DNA of 64,000 bases from Thiopseudomonas sp964394445 (GCA_964394445.1 CAYMXO010000003.1:37861-101860), one strand, 5' to 3'; numbered from the stretch's first letter, positions 1 through 10,282 are shown. The notes: generated by a model from the letters alone, not told the origin. A program made the numbers and translations.

Positions 1-41
1 AAACCGTGCTGGTGCAGGCCCTTGCCGATGTGCTGGGCTAG
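1..41 (+). CDS. pilH: PilH response regulator, C-terminal tail (partial)
   Basis: The first 41 bases read in one frame as the last codons of a gene (VLVQALADVLG, then TAG at 39-41), ending 12 bases before pilI. In pseudomonads pilH, a CheY-like receiver acting in twitching control, lies directly upstream of pilI, and a short helical tail fits a receiver domain end. Identity rests mainly on position; too little is left to show any motif. Confidence 0.5.
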   Translation, partial: TVLVQALADVLG

Positions 42-53
42 GAAGCTGTACTC

Positions 54-587
54 ATGCTAAGCCCGCAACCCTTGCAGTTACTGCTCGAACTGGACCGGCG
101 TTATCGCAAGCAGGCCCTGGCGCTGCCCGCGCAACAGGAGAGTCAGGAGTTCTGGAGTGGCATCGGCTTCCGGATGGGCGGGAAACACTATGTGGCACCC
201 ATGCAGGAAGTGGGTGAGGTGCTGCACGAACCGCGCTTTACCCAGCTGCCCGGTGTCAAGGACTGGGTGCTTGGTGTTGCCAATGTGCGTGGCCGTTTGC
301 TGCCGGTCATGGATCTGGGCGCTTTTCTTGGCCTGGACGCATTCGATCACTGGAAAACCCGCCGCGTCATGGTCGTCGAGCACCAGAACCTGTTTGTTGG
401 TCTGGTGGTGGACGAGGTGCTGGGCATGCAGCATTTCGACGTAGAGTGCTTCGACGAAACTGTCGAGGAAATTCCCGACAGCATCAGACCCTATGTGCAT
501 GGCACCTTCCAGCGTGAGCATGGCTGGGTGGTGTTTAGCCCCCATGCGCTGGCTGCCGATGATGGTTTTCTTGATGTTGTGGCCTGA
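54..587 (+). CDS. pilI: PilI, CheW-like adaptor of the Pil-Chp system
   Basis: A 177-residue CheW-domain protein. It is expected to couple the receptor PilJ to the kinase ChpA in the polar chemosensory array that controls type IV pili. The single CheW fold runs from about residue 35 to 165, with typical elements such as GVANVRGRLLPVMDL in the middle and VVDEVLG further on. The ATG at 54 has a GGAAG Shine-Dalgarno 9 bases upstream and follows the pilH remnant by 12 bases, so the genes are probably one operon. Length and gene order match PilI of P. aeruginosa. Confidence 0.93.
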   Translation: MLSPQPLQLLLELDRRYRKQALALPAQQESQEFWSGIGFRMGGKHYVAPMQEVGEVLHEPRFTQLPGVKDWVLGVANVRGRLLPVMDLGAFLGLDAFDHWKTRRVMVVEHQNLFVGLVVDEVLGMQHFDVECFDETVEEIPDSIRPYVHGTFQREHGWVVFSPHALAADDGFLDVVA

Positions 588-685
588 GTGCAAAAACGTG
601 GACGGCTTCAATACGGGAGCAGGCTGCTGCTGGTAGCCTGTGCAATCAAAGATTCTGAAAAAAAGGTCCGGGTGGGGGCCAGTCA

Positions 686-2730
686 ATGAAAAATATGAAC
701 CTTAACAACAGTCTGTTTGCCGGCGTACGCAGTGGCACCCTGACTACCGTGCTGTTTGTGGTGTTGTTTGTTGCAGCCCTCCTGCTGCTGGCCAACTTCC
801 TCTATCTGAACACGCAAACCACCAACGACAAAGAATATCTGGCGCATGCCGGCGAGCTGCGGGTCCTGTCCCAGCGTATTGCCAAGAACGTCTCCGAAGC
901 GGCTGCCGGCAACAGCGAGGGTTTCAGTTCACTGCGCGAGGCGCGTATGGACTTCGATACCCGCTGGAACTACATCCAGAATGGCAACGATGATACCGGC
1001 CTGCCCGCCGCTCCGGCACGCATGATGGTTGAAGTTGAAGCCGTGGCCGGCGACTGGCAGCGGCTGCGCCGTCACACCGGCGTCATCCTTGACAGTCAGG
1101 AAACCGTTGGTGCCCTGCACCGGCTGGCCTCAACCCTGGCCGATACCATCCCGCAGCTGCAGCTTGAGTATGAAGAGGTTGTGGATATCTTGTTGCGGGT
1201 ACAGGCTCCGGCTGACCAGGTTGCCATTGCCCAGCGGCAGACACTGCTGGCGGAGCGCATCAATACCTCGGTTACCCGGGTGCTTGCCGGCGATGAAAAC
1301 GCGGTTCTGGCAGCAGACATGTTCAGCCGTGATGCCAGCCTGTTTGGCCGTGTACTCAAGGGCATGCAGAGCGGCGATCCGGCCATGCAGATTTCTCCGG
1401 TAACCGATGTGGAGGCGGTGGAGCGTCTGGCGGAAATCGGTCAGCTGTTCACCGTCGTGGCCCAGTCGGTTGACCAGATTCTGGATACCTCGCCGGAACT
1501 GTTTGGTGTGCGCGAGGCTGCCGATGGCACTTTCAGTGTTTCGCAAAGCCTGCTGGCCAATACCTCCGTCTGGCACAGAGCTTTGAAGAGCGGGCCAACA
1601 GCCGGGTGCTGAATACCATTGCCGGTTATTTGCTGGGTGCGCTGATCCTGGCCACCATTACCCTGATTGGTCTGGTCAATACCCGTGAGACTCGCCGCCG
1701 GCTGCAGGAAACTGCAGAAAAAAACGACCGCAACCAGTCTGCCATTTTGCGTCTGCTGGATGAAATTGGCGACCTTGCCGATGGTGACCTGACTGCACAG
1801 GCAACAGTCACCGAAGACTTTACCGGTGCCATTGCCGACTCCATCAACTTCACCATCGACCAGTTGCGCGAGCTGGTGGGAACCATCAACACCTCGGCAG
1901 TTCAGGTTTCAACGGCGGCGCAGGATACCCAGTCCACTGCCACGCACCTGGCCGAGGCGTCCGAACACCAGGCTCAGGAAATTGCCGGCGCCTCTGCCGC
2001 CATCAATGAAATGGCCGTCTCGATCGACCAGGTGTCGGCCAACGCAGCCGAATCTGCCTTGGTCGCCGAGCGTTCTGTCGATATCGCCAACAAGGGCAGC
2101 GAGGTGGTACACAACACCATTGCCGGCATGGACAAGATTCGCGAGCAGATCCAGGATACCTCCAAGCGCATCAAGCGTCTGGGTGAGTCCTCGCAGGAGA
2201 TTGGTGACATCGTCAGCCTGATTAATGATATTGCCGACCAGACCAACATTCTCGCCCTGAACGCAGCGATCCAGGCGTCGATGGCCGGTGATGCCGGCCG
2301 CGGCTTTGCTGTGGTCGCTGACGAAGTCCAGCGCCTTGCCGAGCGCTCCTCGGCCGCCACCAAGCAGATTGAAGCGCTGGTGAAAACCATTCAGACCGAC
2401 ACCAACGAGGCCGTGATTTCGATGGAACAGACCACCACCGAGGTGGTGCGTGGAGCAGGTCTGGCCCAGGATGCGGGCGTTTCCCTTGAGGAAATTGAAA
2501 ACGTATCCAGAAACCTGGCCAACCTGATTCAGAATATTTCCAACGCGGCCCGCCAGCAGGCATCTTCTGCGGGGCATATTTCCAACACGATGAACGTGAT
2601 TCAGGAAATCACCTCGCAAACCTCTTCAGGAACCACGGCTACCGCGCAAAGCATCGGTCACCTGGCCCGGCTGGCCAGCGAAATGCGCGATTCGGTATCC
2701 GGCTTCACCCTGCCAAACCAGAACCCGTAG
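686..2730 (+). pseudogene. pilJ: PilJ methyl-accepting chemotaxis protein, frameshifted as read
   Basis: PilJ is the transmembrane receptor of the Pil-Chp array. As read, the gene is in two frames: 686-1612 and, shifted, up to 2730. The first part has an N-terminal membrane segment (about residues 16-38) and a periplasmic PilJ-type sensor region; the second has the second membrane segment (IAGYLLGALILATITLIGLV) and the complete cytoplasmic signalling hairpin with tip motif TNILALNAAIQASMAG. Alignment with remembered P. aeruginosa PilJ puts the break at 1563-1568, where ACCTCCGTC would need one more C to restore the frame (LLANTS then RLAQSFEERA). All other expected parts are present. A one-base homopolymer error in a draft assembly is therefore at least as likely as a true mutation. 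If real, the receptor is split and twitching control would be disturbed. pilI ends 98 bases upstream. Confidence 0.88.
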
Positions 2731-2740
2731 CGGCTGCCGG

Positions 2741-2759
2741 TACGGTCGACATGACCGTA
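2741..2759. other. Stem-loop just after pilJ
   Basis: TACGGTC (2741-2747), five-base loop, GACCGTA (2753-2759): a perfect 7-bp stem starting 11 bases after the pilJ stop. There is no T-run, so it is not a canonical terminator; it could slow transcription or protect the pilJ mRNA 3' end. The rest of the 272-base space before chpA contains no recognisable gene, although P. aeruginosa carries pilK at this place. Confidence 0.35.
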
Positions 2760-3002
2760 TCGGGTTGCCGGCACATTGAAAGAAGAGCGGTAATGCAAAC
2801 GGATGCTGAATGGGCGCTGTGCCCCGTGCCCAACTGTTCATTTGCCGCTGCCGGCCATCGATACGGGTTGTCATGCAGGTTGTGGATGCCTGGTGCGGGC
2901 AAGGTGGCGAAACGGGAGTGCCGGCAGCTGATACCGTCAAGAAACGACCAGGTTTTGGCTTTTGTCCGGAAAGGATAGTTGAGCAATATGAGTGGATTAG
3001 CC

Positions 3003-6000
3003 ATGGGTGACCGTCACGACTACGTGGCCCTGGAGTGGGTCAAGGGAGAGATTGCCGAGACCCTGAAACAGGCACAGCAGTCGCTGGAGGACTATGTCGA
3101 GCAGCCACAGGGCAATGCCGGCCTGGGCTTCTGTCTGGCGTACATTCACCAGGTCAATGGCATTCTGCAGATGGTGCAGTTCTTCGGTGCGGCCTTGCTG
3201 GCCGAGGAAATGGAGTTGGTGGCCCAGTCCCTGCTGGACAAAAAAGTGGTCAATGTCAATGAAGCGCTTGAAGTGCTGATGCAGGCCATCATCCAGCTAC
3301 CACGCTACCTTGAACGCATCCAGGCTGCCCGGCGTGACTTGCCGATGGCAGTGTTGCCCTTGTTGAATGACTTGCGTGCTGCTCGCGGCGAGAAATTTCT
3401 CTCCCAGTCCAGCCTGTTCAATCCGGCGCTGCCGCCGGCTTTGCCGGCCATGGATCCGGAGCGCCTGGTACAGCTGGCCGGACCGCAACTGGGTGCATTG
3501 CTGCGCAAGATACGCCAGACCATGCAGGTAGCGCTGATCGGTTTGTTACGTGACCAGTGGTCCGGACAGAGTCTGACCCAGCTGGCGCGGGTGTTTGCCG
3601 GACTGGAAAGGCTGAGCCAGGGGACGCCGATCTTGCCATTGTGGCAGGCGGCCTCCGGTCTGACAGACGGACTGGCCAACCGCAGCCTGGATCTGAGCAC
3701 GACAGTGCGCACGCTGTTGCGCAAGCTGGATAGCCAGCTGCGCGAGCTGGCCCTTGAAGGTGTGCAGGGACTGGACCGGCAGGCACCGGAAGAATTGCTC
3801 AAGGACATCCTGTTCTATGTGGCCAAGGCACAGCCCAATTCTGCCCGCCTGCAGCGCTTGCACCAGACCTACCAGCTGGCCGATGCACTACCGGCCGAAG
3901 CCCTGGATGACGGTACGGCTGACCGTGATGCAATCCGCTCGGTCGTCTCGGCGCTGTGCGAAGAACTGGTGCGGGTCAAGGACAGCCTTGACCTGTTTGT
4001 GCGCAGTGACCGCTTGTCGCTGGGCGACCTTGACAGCTTGCAACTGCCGCTCAAGCAGATTGCCGATACTCTGGCCGTGCTCGGCTTTGCCCAGCAGCGC
4101 AAGGTGGTGCTGGAGCAGGCGGAGATGCTGCAGGAGATTGCCAGTGGCGCCCGGGCTGCCAGTGATGCCAACCTGATGGACATTGCCGGCGCGCTGCTTT
4201 ATCTGGAAGCAACGCTGATTGGCATGGTTGGCACAGGCGAAACGGCCCATACAGCAGAAATGATGGCGCCAACGGATGTGGCCCAGGTGCACCGGCTGGT
4301 TATCCGTGAGGCACGCGCCGGGCTGGAGCAAGCCAAGGACGGAATTATCGAATTCATTGCCTCCCAGTGGCAGCATCAGCACCTTGAGCCGGTTTCGGCG
4401 CTACTCAACCAGGTGCGTGGCGGGCTGGCGATGATTCCACTATCGCGGGCGGCTCAACTGATTGACAGCACCAGGCGCTATATTGACGAGCAGTTGCTGG
4501 CATCGGCAACTGTACCTGGCTGGCAGGATCTGGATACCCTGGCCGATGCCATTACCAGCGTTGATTATTACCTTGAACGGCTTTATGAAGACCAGATCGG
4601 CGATAGCGAACTGGTGCTTGATACTGCCGCCCAGAGCATGGCCGCACTGGGTTATCCGTTGCTGGAAACTGATGAGCCACAGCTACGGGGCGAGCTGCCG
4701 GCAGAAGAGCCGGACAGGCCGGATGCTCTGGGCGAACTGGACTGGTTGCTGGATCAGGATGTATCCGCGCCGCAAGGGGATGCCACGGAGCTGTTCCTGC
4801 TGACCGATGCGCCATTGCCAGAAGACTTTGTCGATGGTGATTGCGGCCTGGTACATGAAGCCCTGCAGGGCGCGCTGGACGAGGCAGTGATACCGCTACT
4901 GTTTGATAACCTGGACGTGGCTGGCGAGCAATTGACCATTGCCAGCGAGGCGGCCGGTGAGGTGCTGGACGAGCTTTCCTTTGACAGCTTTGAGCTGCCA
5001 GAGGTGGAACTGCCGGAAGAGGCAGCACCGTCAGGGGGTGAGCAGCCTGCAGCACAAGAGCAGCCGGCCAGTCTGGTCAGTACCAGTCCATTGAACCCGC
5101 CTGCCACCGAAGTGGTGGAGCATCTGCTGCCGCCTCCCGCCGATGAAGAACCGGTGGACGAGGAGCTGCAGGATGTATTTGTCGAGGAGGCCGGAGAAGT
5201 ACTGGAAACCCTGGCCGAATTCTTCCCGCAATGGCAGCAAGACCTCGCAGACGGGCAGGCGCTGACAGAAGTGCGGCGCGCTTTCCATACGCTCAAGGGG
5301 AGTGGCCGTATGGTTAGAGCCCTGGTGGTTGGCGAGCTGGCCTGGGCAATTGAAAACATGCTCAACCGGGTTATCGAAGGCAGTATCGCGCCATCTGCAG
5401 AGTTGCTGCAGGTGATTGCCGATGTCATTGCCCTGTTGCCAGAGCTGGTTGAAGAGTATGCCGGGCAACAGCAGCGTCAGCGTGATGATGTCGATCGCCT
5501 GGCAGCTGTTGCACATGCACTGGCTCGCCAGCAGCCGTTGCCTGTGTTTGCTGATGCCGTGGATGTGGCCGTGCTGCCGGCAGACGAAGGCATTGAGGCC
5601 GAAGCCGCTGTTGCCGATGGTCTGGAAGGTACAGAAACGGCTGCGCTGGACCCGGTACTGCTGGAGATTTTCTACAGCGAGGCAAAGGCCCATTTGCAGG
5701 CGCTGCAGGACTTTATCAGGGACTGCCAGGAGTTTTTACCCCGCTCGGTCAGTGAAGAATTGCAGCGCGCGATGCACACCCTCAAGGGCAGTGCGCACAT
5801 GGCAGGCATAACACCTGTGGCCGCCCTGGCCACGGCGAGTGAGCGTTTGGTCAAGGAGTACCGCGCCCACCTGTTCAATATCGACGAGCCGGAAGCCGCC
5901 CTGCTGACGCGCAGCGCAGAGCTGCTGGAGCAGGGCCTGGAACAGCTGGACAGCACGCCTTTGCGCCCGCTGCCCGGGGCTGCCGGGCTGGTCGAAGAAC

Positions 6001-9000
6001 TGAATGGGCTATTGGAGCAGCGCCTGTCCTGTGAGCAGCAGTCCGGCAGCAACGCGACCGACCCGTTACTGATTTCCCGTTTTCTGGCCGACGGCATGGA
6101 TCTGCTGCTGGACATGGATGACCATCTGCAGCGCTGGCGCAACCAGCCGGGCGAACATGGGCAGCTGCTGGAACTGATTGATGAGCTGACAACCCTGAAA
6201 AAGGGTGCGCGCATGGCGGAGCTGGAACCGATCGAAGCTCTGGCGGATGCGCTGCTGGGCTTTTACCAGCAAGTGAATGCCGGCCGGCAAGAGCTGGGCG
6301 AGCAGCAGTTTGGCCAGGTCACGCAGGCCCACGATGCGCTGATCAACATGATGGACGAGGTTGCTGCCGGGCTTGATGTGACCGCGCAACCGCAACTGGT
6401 GGCAAGCCTGCTGCAACTGGTCGAGGCAGAGTTGCCGGCGGAAGCGGGCAAGCCGGCTGACGCGCTGGAGCCTGCAGTCATGCAGGATGCGCCAGCAGCA
6501 GGCTTTACCGCCTATGCCGGGCTTGATCCGGATATGGTGGAAATTTTTCTGGATGAAGCGCTCGAGCTGATGGACAGTGCCAACCAGAACCTGGATCAGT
6601 GGCTGGCTGCTACTGATAACAAGGTTTGCCTGGGAGCCTTGATGCGCGACCTGCACACCCTCAAGGGGGGTGCCCGGATGGCGGAAATTGTTCCGGTGGG
6701 TGATCTGGCCCATGAGCTGGAGTCGGTCTATGAATACCTGCTGGACGGCCGGCAGCTGGCCGAACAGTCGCTTGGCAACGTCCTGCACTCTGCGCATGAC
6801 CGGCTGGCTGAATTGCTGGAACAGCTGCAGGCGGCACAGGATGTGTGGAGCCCGCTGGAAACCATTGAGCGTTTGCAGGCGTTGCGCCGGGGTGAGGCGG
6901 TTCTGCCGGTGGCTGACAGCGATGCCCCAGCGACGACTGCAGTGGCTGCTGCCGGGCAGGATGCGTCTTCCGGGACCGCTGCTCCGTTGCGGCTGGTTGC
7001 TGGCGAGCCGGATGAACTGGTGGATATTTTCCTCGAAGAGGCGTTCGAGGTGTTGGAACATATGGGTGCAAGCCTGCAGGACTGGGTGTCCGGCAGTGAC
7101 AATCCCGCTCATGTGGAAAGCCTGCAGCGGGACCTGCATACCCTCAAGGGCGGTGCCCGCATGGCAGAAATTGCTGCCGTTGCCGATCTGGCGCACGAAC
7201 TGGAATTTCTCTACGAAGATCTGGCGGGTGGCCGCCTGCAGCCCTGCGATGAACTGGGTTCTTTCCTGTATCAGGTGCATGACCAGCTGAACGCAATGCT
7301 GGAAGCGGTGCGCGATGGCCGTCCGCTGATTCCGGCTGCCAGCATGCTGGAAATGGTCCGTTTCTGGCGCAGCGGCGAGCCGGGTAGCGTAGCGCCGATG
7401 ACGGCTGTTGCGGCTGACGAAGAAACCCTGCTGGCTGCTGAACCGGAGTTGCGGGAGGAGTTTATCCAGGAGGCCCTGGAATTTTATCAACGCTTTCCGC
7501 AAGCAGCCTCAGCCACTGACGAGGCAGCCCATAGCCTGCTGGCCAGCCTGAAAGGGGCTGCCGGACTTGCCGGGTTGCCGGCCATCATTCGTCTGTGCGA
7601 CCGGTTGCAGGACAGCCTGCAGGATGAAGACCAGGCTGGCTGGACACAGCAGCTGGAGGGTCTGGGTGTGCAGATCGGACAGTTGCAGCAAGCGCAGCCG
7701 CAGACAATCGGCAATACACAGCCACTGCCTGTACCTGCCCTGGCGGCAGCCGCCGGATCGTCAGCCGCAACAGAAGCGGGTATTGACAGTGGGCGTGCCG
7801 GGCAGCTGGCACGGCAGGCGCTGCCGTTCATGCGCAAAAGTGGTCGTTCCGGGCAGTCTCGCAGTCAGCAGCAGGGAACGCAGGAAATGGTGCGGATCCC
7901 GGCCGAGCTGCTGGAGGAGCTGGTCAACCTGGCCGGTGAAACCTCGATCTTCCGTGGTCGGGTTGAGCAGCAGGTGAGTGATTTCGGTTACACCCTGAAC
8001 GAGATGGAAACCACGCTTGACCGTATCCGTGACCAGTTGCGCCGGCTGGATACGGAAACCCAGGCACAAATCCTCAGTCGCCTGCAAACCGAGGGCGAGG
8101 GCGCCAGCTACGCCGAGTTCGACCCGCTGGAAATGGACCGGCACTCCCAGTTGCAGCAGCTGTCACGGTCATTGTTTGAGTCAGCTTCAGACCTGCTCGA
8201 CTTGAAAGAAACCCTGTCTGCGAAAAGCCGCGATGCCGAAACCTTGCTGCTGCAGCAGGCCCGGGTCAATACCGAGCTGCAGGAAGGTCTGATGCGTACC
8301 CGCATGGTGCCGTTTGAGCGCCTGGTGCCGCGCTTGCGCCGTATTGTGCGCCATGTTTCCGCCGAACTGGGCAAGCAGGCCGAGCTGCTGGTCACCAACG
8401 CCGAGGGCGAGATGGACCGCAGTGTGATGGAGCGCATGGTGGCGCCGCTGGAGCACATGCTGCGTAATGCCGTGGGTCATGGCCTGGAGGCGCCGGACGT
8501 GCGCCGTGATTCTGGCAAGCCGGAAACCGGCCGCATTCGCCTGCAGCTGGGCCGCGAAGGCGCCGACATTTTGCTGACCATGAGTGACGACGGGGCCGGG
8601 ATCGATATTGCCGCCGTTCGCGCGAAAGCCATCGAACGCGGACTGATGGGTGAACACAGCGGGCTTGGCGATCAGGAAATCATGCAGTTTATCCTGCATG
8701 CCGGCTTTTCCACGGCAAAGGAAGTGACCCAGGTCTCCGGCCGTGGTGTCGGCATGGATGTGGTCAGTTCCGAGATCAAGCAGCTGGGCGGCTCCATCAA
8801 CATTGAATCGGAGTCGGGCGGAGGAACCCGCTTTGTTATCCGCTTGCCTTTTACTGTATCGGTCAACCGGGCGTTGATGGTGACGACCGGCGAAGACCTG
8901 TATGCAATACCGCTGAATACCATCGAGGGTATTGTGCGTGTCTCGCCCTATGAGCTGGAAGCACTCTACGGGCAGGCCCGGCGGGGCGAGCCGGCCAGCT

Positions 9001-9737
9001 ATGAATATGCGGGACAGAAGTACGACCTGAAATACCTGGGTGAGCTGCTGGTCAATGGCCAGCAGCCCAAGCTGGTCGGGCAGACTCTGCCGTTGCCGGT
9101 GGTGCTGGTGCGCTCTTCGGAGCATGCTGTTGCAATCCAGGTAGACAGTCTGGCCGGTTCCAGGGAAATTGTGGTGAAAAGCCTTGGGCCGCAGTTTGCC
9201 AGTGTCCCGAGCCTGTCCGGCGCCACCATTCTGGGTGACGGTCGGGTGGTGGTGATTCTTGACCTGCTGGCAGCGATCCGCAACCGCTATGCATTGCCGG
9301 GAGAACCCGACGAGGGCGCACGCCAGCATGCGCAACCACGCAAGGCTGTAACGGGCACCAGCCGCATCCTGCACGTGATGGTGGTGGACGATTCGGTAAC
9401 CGTGCGCAAAGTGACCTCGCGTTTACTGGAACGTTATGGCATGCACGTGACCACCGCCAAAGACGGTGTTGATGCAATCAACCAGCTGCAGGAGCGCCGC
9501 CCGGACATCATGCTGCTGGATATTGAAATGCCGCGCATGGACGGCTTTGAAGTGGCTACCCTGGTACGCCATGACGAGCGACTGCATGACCTGCCGATTA
9601 TCATGATTACCTCGCGCACCGGCGACAAGCACCGCGAGCGGGCACTGCGAATCGGTGTTAACGAGTACTTTGGCAAGCCCTATCAGGAAGCCCAGCTGCT
9701 GGGCAGCATCCGGCAGTTGACCGGACTGGACGACTAG
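3003..9737 (+). CDS. chpA: ChpA hybrid sensor histidine kinase of type IV pilus chemosensing
   Basis: A 2244-residue CheA-type kinase with many phosphotransfer modules. Residues 1-690 are helical and Hpt-like but lack an HxLKG site. Then come canonical Hpt sites at His762 (FHTLKGSG), His925 (MHTLKGSA), His1218 and His1379 (both LHTLKGG), a threonine version at 1063 (LTTLKKG) and a serine version at 1515 (ASLKGAAG). The kinase core follows: dimerisation helices near 1640-1760, N box (HMLRNAVGHGLE) near 1816, G1 DDGAGID, G2 GRGVGMD near 1913, a CheW-like domain to about 2085, and a C-terminal receiver with phospho-acceptor Asp2173 (MLLDIEMP). It should autophosphorylate in the array and pass phosphate to PilG/PilH. 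The start chosen (MGDRHDYVALEW) matches the family; in-frame ATG 2988 and TTG 2979 lie just upstream. P. aeruginosa ChpA is somewhat longer (about 2470 residues as I recall). Confidence 0.95.
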   Translation: MGDRHDYVALEWVKGEIAETLKQAQQSLEDYVEQPQGNAGLGFCLAYIHQVNGILQMVQFFGAALLAEEMELVAQSLLDKKVVNVNEALEVLMQAIIQLPRYLERIQAARRDLPMAVLPLLNDLRAARGEKFLSQSSLFNPALPPALPAMDPERLVQLAGPQLGALLRKIRQTMQVALIGLLRDQWSGQSLTQLARVFAGLERLSQGTPILPLWQAASGLTDGLANRSLDLSTTVRTLLRKLDSQLRELALEGVQGLDRQAPEELLKDILFYVAKAQPNSARLQRLHQTYQLADALPAEALDDGTADRDAIRSVVSALCEELVRVKDSLDLFVRSDRLSLGDLDSLQLPLKQIADTLAVLGFAQQRKVVLEQAEMLQEIASGARAASDANLMDIAGALLYLEATLIGMVGTGETAHTAEMMAPTDVAQVHRLVIREARAGLEQAKDGIIEFIASQWQHQHLEPVSALLNQVRGGLAMIPLSRAAQLIDSTRRYIDEQLLASATVPGWQDLDTLADAITSVDYYLERLYEDQIGDSELVLDTAAQSMAALGYPLLETDEPQLRGELPAEEPDRPDALGELDWLLDQDVSAPQGDATELFLLTDAPLPEDFVDGDCGLVHEALQGALDEAVIPLLFDNLDVAGEQLTIASEAAGEVLDELSFDSFELPEVELPEEAAPSGGEQPAAQEQPASLVSTSPLNPPATEVVEHLLPPPADEEPVDEELQDVFVEEAGEVLETLAEFFPQWQQDLADGQALTEVRRAFHTLKGSGRMVRALVVGELAWAIENMLNRVIEGSIAPSAELLQVIADVIALLPELVEEYAGQQQRQRDDVDRLAAVAHALARQQPLPVFADAVDVAVLPADEGIEAEAAVADGLEGTETAALDPVLLEIFYSEAKAHLQALQDFIRDCQEFLPRSVSEELQRAMHTLKGSAHMAGITPVAALATASERLVKEYRAHLFNIDEPEAALLTRSAELLEQGLEQLDSTPLRPLPGAAGLVEELNGLLEQRLSCEQQSGSNATDPLLISRFLADGMDLLLDMDDHLQRWRNQPGEHGQLLELIDELTTLKKGARMAELEPIEALADALLGFYQQVNAGRQELGEQQFGQVTQAHDALINMMDEVAAGLDVTAQPQLVASLLQLVEAELPAEAGKPADALEPAVMQDAPAAGFTAYAGLDPDMVEIFLDEALELMDSANQNLDQWLAATDNKVCLGALMRDLHTLKGGARMAEIVPVGDLAHELESVYEYLLDGRQLAEQSLGNVLHSAHDRLAELLEQLQAAQDVWSPLETIERLQALRRGEAVLPVADSDAPATTAVAAAGQDASSGTAAPLRLVAGEPDELVDIFLEEAFEVLEHMGASLQDWVSGSDNPAHVESLQRDLHTLKGGARMAEIAAVADLAHELEFLYEDLAGGRLQPCDELGSFLYQVHDQLNAMLEAVRDGRPLIPAASMLEMVRFWRSGEPGSVAPMTAVAADEETLLAAEPELREEFIQEALEFYQRFPQAASATDEAAHSLLASLKGAAGLAGLPAIIRLCDRLQDSLQDEDQAGWTQQLEGLGVQIGQLQQAQPQTIGNTQPLPVPALAAAAGSSAATEAGIDSGRAGQLARQALPFMRKSGRSGQSRSQQQGTQEMVRIPAELLEELVNLAGETSIFRGRVEQQVSDFGYTLNEMETTLDRIRDQLRRLDTETQAQILSRLQTEGEGASYAEFDPLEMDRHSQLQQLSRSLFESASDLLDLKETLSAKSRDAETLLLQQARVNTELQEGLMRTRMVPFERLVPRLRRIVRHVSAELGKQAELLVTNAEGEMDRSVMERMVAPLEHMLRNAVGHGLEAPDVRRDSGKPETGRIRLQLGREGADILLTMSDDGAGIDIAAVRAKAIERGLMGEHSGLGDQEIMQFILHAGFSTAKEVTQVSGRGVGMDVVSSEIKQLGGSINIESESGGGTRFVIRLPFTVSVNRALMVTTGEDLYAIPLNTIEGIVRVSPYELEALYGQARRGEPASYEYAGQKYDLKYLGELLVNGQQPKLVGQTLPLPVVLVRSSEHAVAIQVDSLAGSREIVVKSLGPQFASVPSLSGATILGDGRVVVILDLLAAIRNRYALPGEPDEGARQHAQPRKAVTGTSRILHVMVVDDSVTVRKVTSRLLERYGMHVTTAKDGVDAINQLQERRPDIMLLDIEMPRMDGFEVATLVRHDERLHDLPIIMITSRTGDKHRERALRIGVNEYFGKPYQEAQLLGSIRQLTGLDD

Positions 9738-9781
9738 GCCGCCGGCCTGGCGGGGCGGTCAGCACAACAGGAGATAACACC

Positions 9782-10282
9782 ATGCCGGACGTGGCACAGC
9801 TGGAATATCAGGAGGGACAGCAACTGACCGGGCTGACCCTGAGCCTGGCCGGGCGCACCTTGCTGATACCCAATACGGCGGTTGCTGAATTGATCGCATG
9901 GCAATCACCTGCCGCCTTGCCGGATAATGTCGACAAGACCAGCGGGCTGATCGGCTGTATCAACTGGCGCGGGCAGCAGCTGCCGCTGGTTTCACTCGAG
10001 GTGCTGGCCGGCGAAGCCGAGCCGGATGTTACCGGGACAACCCGTATTGCCATTTTCAACAGTCTTGAGCCATCGGGTGGCTTGGGATTTTATGCGGTCC
10101 TGTTGCAGGGAATTCCGCGCTCGGTACAGGTGGATGAGGGGCGGCTGCATTCCAACAGCCGCCTGCAGTTGCGCAATGGTGAGCTGATGGCCGTACAGCT
10201 GGACGGTCAGGACATGCTGATTCCCGACCTGGAAGGGCTGGAGCGGCGTTTGCTCAAGAGTGGTCTGTTGCCGCACTCTTGA
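9782..10282 (+). CDS. chpC: ChpC, CheW-like adaptor
   Basis: A 166-residue CheW-fold protein, the second adaptor of the Pil-Chp array. It has the expected pattern of a hydrophobic N-terminal strand (LAGRTLLIPNTAVAELI), a central GLIGCINWRGQQLPLVSLE segment and a C-terminal QLDGQDMLIPDL. A good Shine-Dalgarno (AGGAG) sits 9 bases before the ATG, 44 bases after chpA. In P. aeruginosa chpB (methylesterase) lies between chpA and chpC; here it is missing. The last 29 bases overlap the 3' end of the convergent diguanylate cyclase gene. Confidence 0.85.
   Translation: MPDVAQLEYQEGQQLTGLTLSLAGRTLLIPNTAVAELIAWQSPAALPDNVDKTSGLIGCINWRGQQLPLVSLEVLAGEAEPDVTGTTRIAIFNSLEPSGGLGFYAVLLQGIPRSVQVDEGRLHSNSRLQLRNGELMAVQLDGQDMLIPDLEGLERRLLKSGLLPHS

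Noticed and set aside
2751..2978. 75-codon frame between pilJ and chpA as a possible pilK remnant
   Set aside because: No similarity to CheR/PilK, no good Shine-Dalgarno, and it ends exactly in the chpA leader.
6066..7502. 478-codon open frame on the minus strand inside chpA
   Set aside because: It is antisense to the repeated Hpt modules of chpA; it shows no family motif, and high GC third positions create long mirror frames.
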